Below are positions 5,314 to 5,631 of a stretch of DNA of 5,631 bases, one piece after another. Below the pieces are notes generated by a model. The model was given only the letters and a program-made list of their open reading frames with translations. It ran no database searches and was not told where the DNA came from. Position 1 is the first letter of the stretch. Each line of letters opens with the position of its first letter. Source of the stretch: CAIWHR01 sp040006895 (GTDB taxonomy: Bacteria; Pseudomonadota; Gammaproteobacteria; Burkholderiales; Casimicrobiaceae); NCBI GenBank assembly GCA_040006895.1, contig JBDTWB010000239.1, positions 1 to 5,631 on the forward strand, in the 5' to 3' direction. The position numbers and the translations under genes are program-made.

Positions 5314-5631
5314 GTGTCCTTTCCCCTGTTCGAGAAGCACCGCGCCATGCTCGACCGTGCGCTCACCGCAATCGCCGAACGCGGTTACTGGACGCCGTAT
5401 CCGGAGTCGCCGAGCCCGCGCAATTACGGTGAAGGCGCGGTGGAGGCGGGCAAGGCTGCGTTCGACGCGCTGCTCGACAAGCCGTTCGAGCTTGACCAGC
5501 CGGGCGGCGTCGGCACCGTGGGTAGCGAGCGCTCACCGTACGGCTTCGCGCTCGGTGTTCGCTATCCGAAGACCGATCTCGACGTGCTGTTCGGCGCGAT
5601 CGGCAAGGCGCAGGAGGGCTGGCGCAAGGCA
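5314..5631 (+). CDS. paaN: PaaN, phenylacetate ring-opening/oxidation protein (N-terminal part)
   Basis: Only the first 106 codons are in the window; the gene continues past the edge. The sequence begins MSFPLFEKHRAMLDRAL, then RGYWTPYPESPSPRNYGEG (23-41), KAAFDALLDKPFELDQPG (47-64) and GSERSPYGFALGVRYPK (70-86). I recognise this pattern from the PaaN_2 family of aldehyde-dehydrogenase-like proteins of betaproteobacterial paa clusters, assigned to the step after ring epoxidation. This family differs from E. coli PaaZ, which fuses a MaoC-type hydratase to an aldehyde dehydrogenase. The GTG start is supported by AGGAG at 5303-5307 with six bases of spacing. The catalytic Cys and Glu of the dehydrogenase fold would lie downstream of the window, so activity cannot be judged. 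Its exact reaction is less well proven than that of PaaZ. Confidence 0.88.
   Translation, partial: MSFPLFEKHRAMLDRALTAIAERGYWTPYPESPSPRNYGEGAVEAGKAAFDALLDKPFELDQPGGVGTVGSERSPYGFALGVRYPKTDLDVLFGAIGKAQEGWRKA

Noticed and set aside
3216..5432. Long plus-strand open frame (738 residues) across paaC to paaN
   Set aside because: It is out of frame with four recognised genes and extremely Arg-rich, typical of a shifted frame in high-GC coding DNA.

Overview
The window carries the core of a phenylacetic acid (paa) catabolic cluster from a high-GC proteobacterium. The gene order, the presence of a PaaN-type ring-opening gene instead of the enterobacterial PaaZ arrangement, and the protein sequences suggest a betaproteobacterium (Rhodocyclales or Burkholderiales). 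That placement is inference from remembered family sequences, not from a search.

Layout: (1) positions 1-971, minus strand: paaX, the GntR-like repressor of the pathway, complete at its N-terminus and cut by the window edge only a few residues short of its expected C-terminus. (2) 972-1128: the divergent control region, holding two overlapping, outward-facing sigma70-like promoters inside one 37-bp imperfect palindrome. (3) 1129-2112: paaA, the diiron oxygenase subunit. (4) 2110-2399: an unexpected cluster of short repeats (27-bp tandem, 40-bp direct, about 19-bp inverted copy) that separates paaA from paaB. (5) 2420-5154: paaB, paaC, paaD and paaE, tightly packed and probably translationally coupled. 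(6) 5155-5313: a gap with a GC-rich hairpin and a possible weak promoter. (7) 5314 to the end: the first 106 codons of paaN.

How the genes work together: phenylacetyl-CoA, made by PaaK outside this window, is epoxidised to ring-1,2-epoxyphenylacetyl-CoA by the PaaABCE monooxygenase. PaaA is catalytic, PaaC is its structural partner, PaaB is the small bridging subunit, PaaE passes electrons from NAD(P)H, and PaaD helps mature the metal centres. PaaN belongs to an aldehyde-dehydrogenase-like family assigned to the following ring-opening/oxidation stage. PaaX is expected to repress both directions until phenylacetyl-CoA appears.

The enzymes are a known pathway. I found no convincing new multi-gene system. 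The parts that deserve attention are the repeat cluster inserted at the paaA stop codon, which probably alters expression between subunits of one complex, and the symmetrical divergent promoter/operator.
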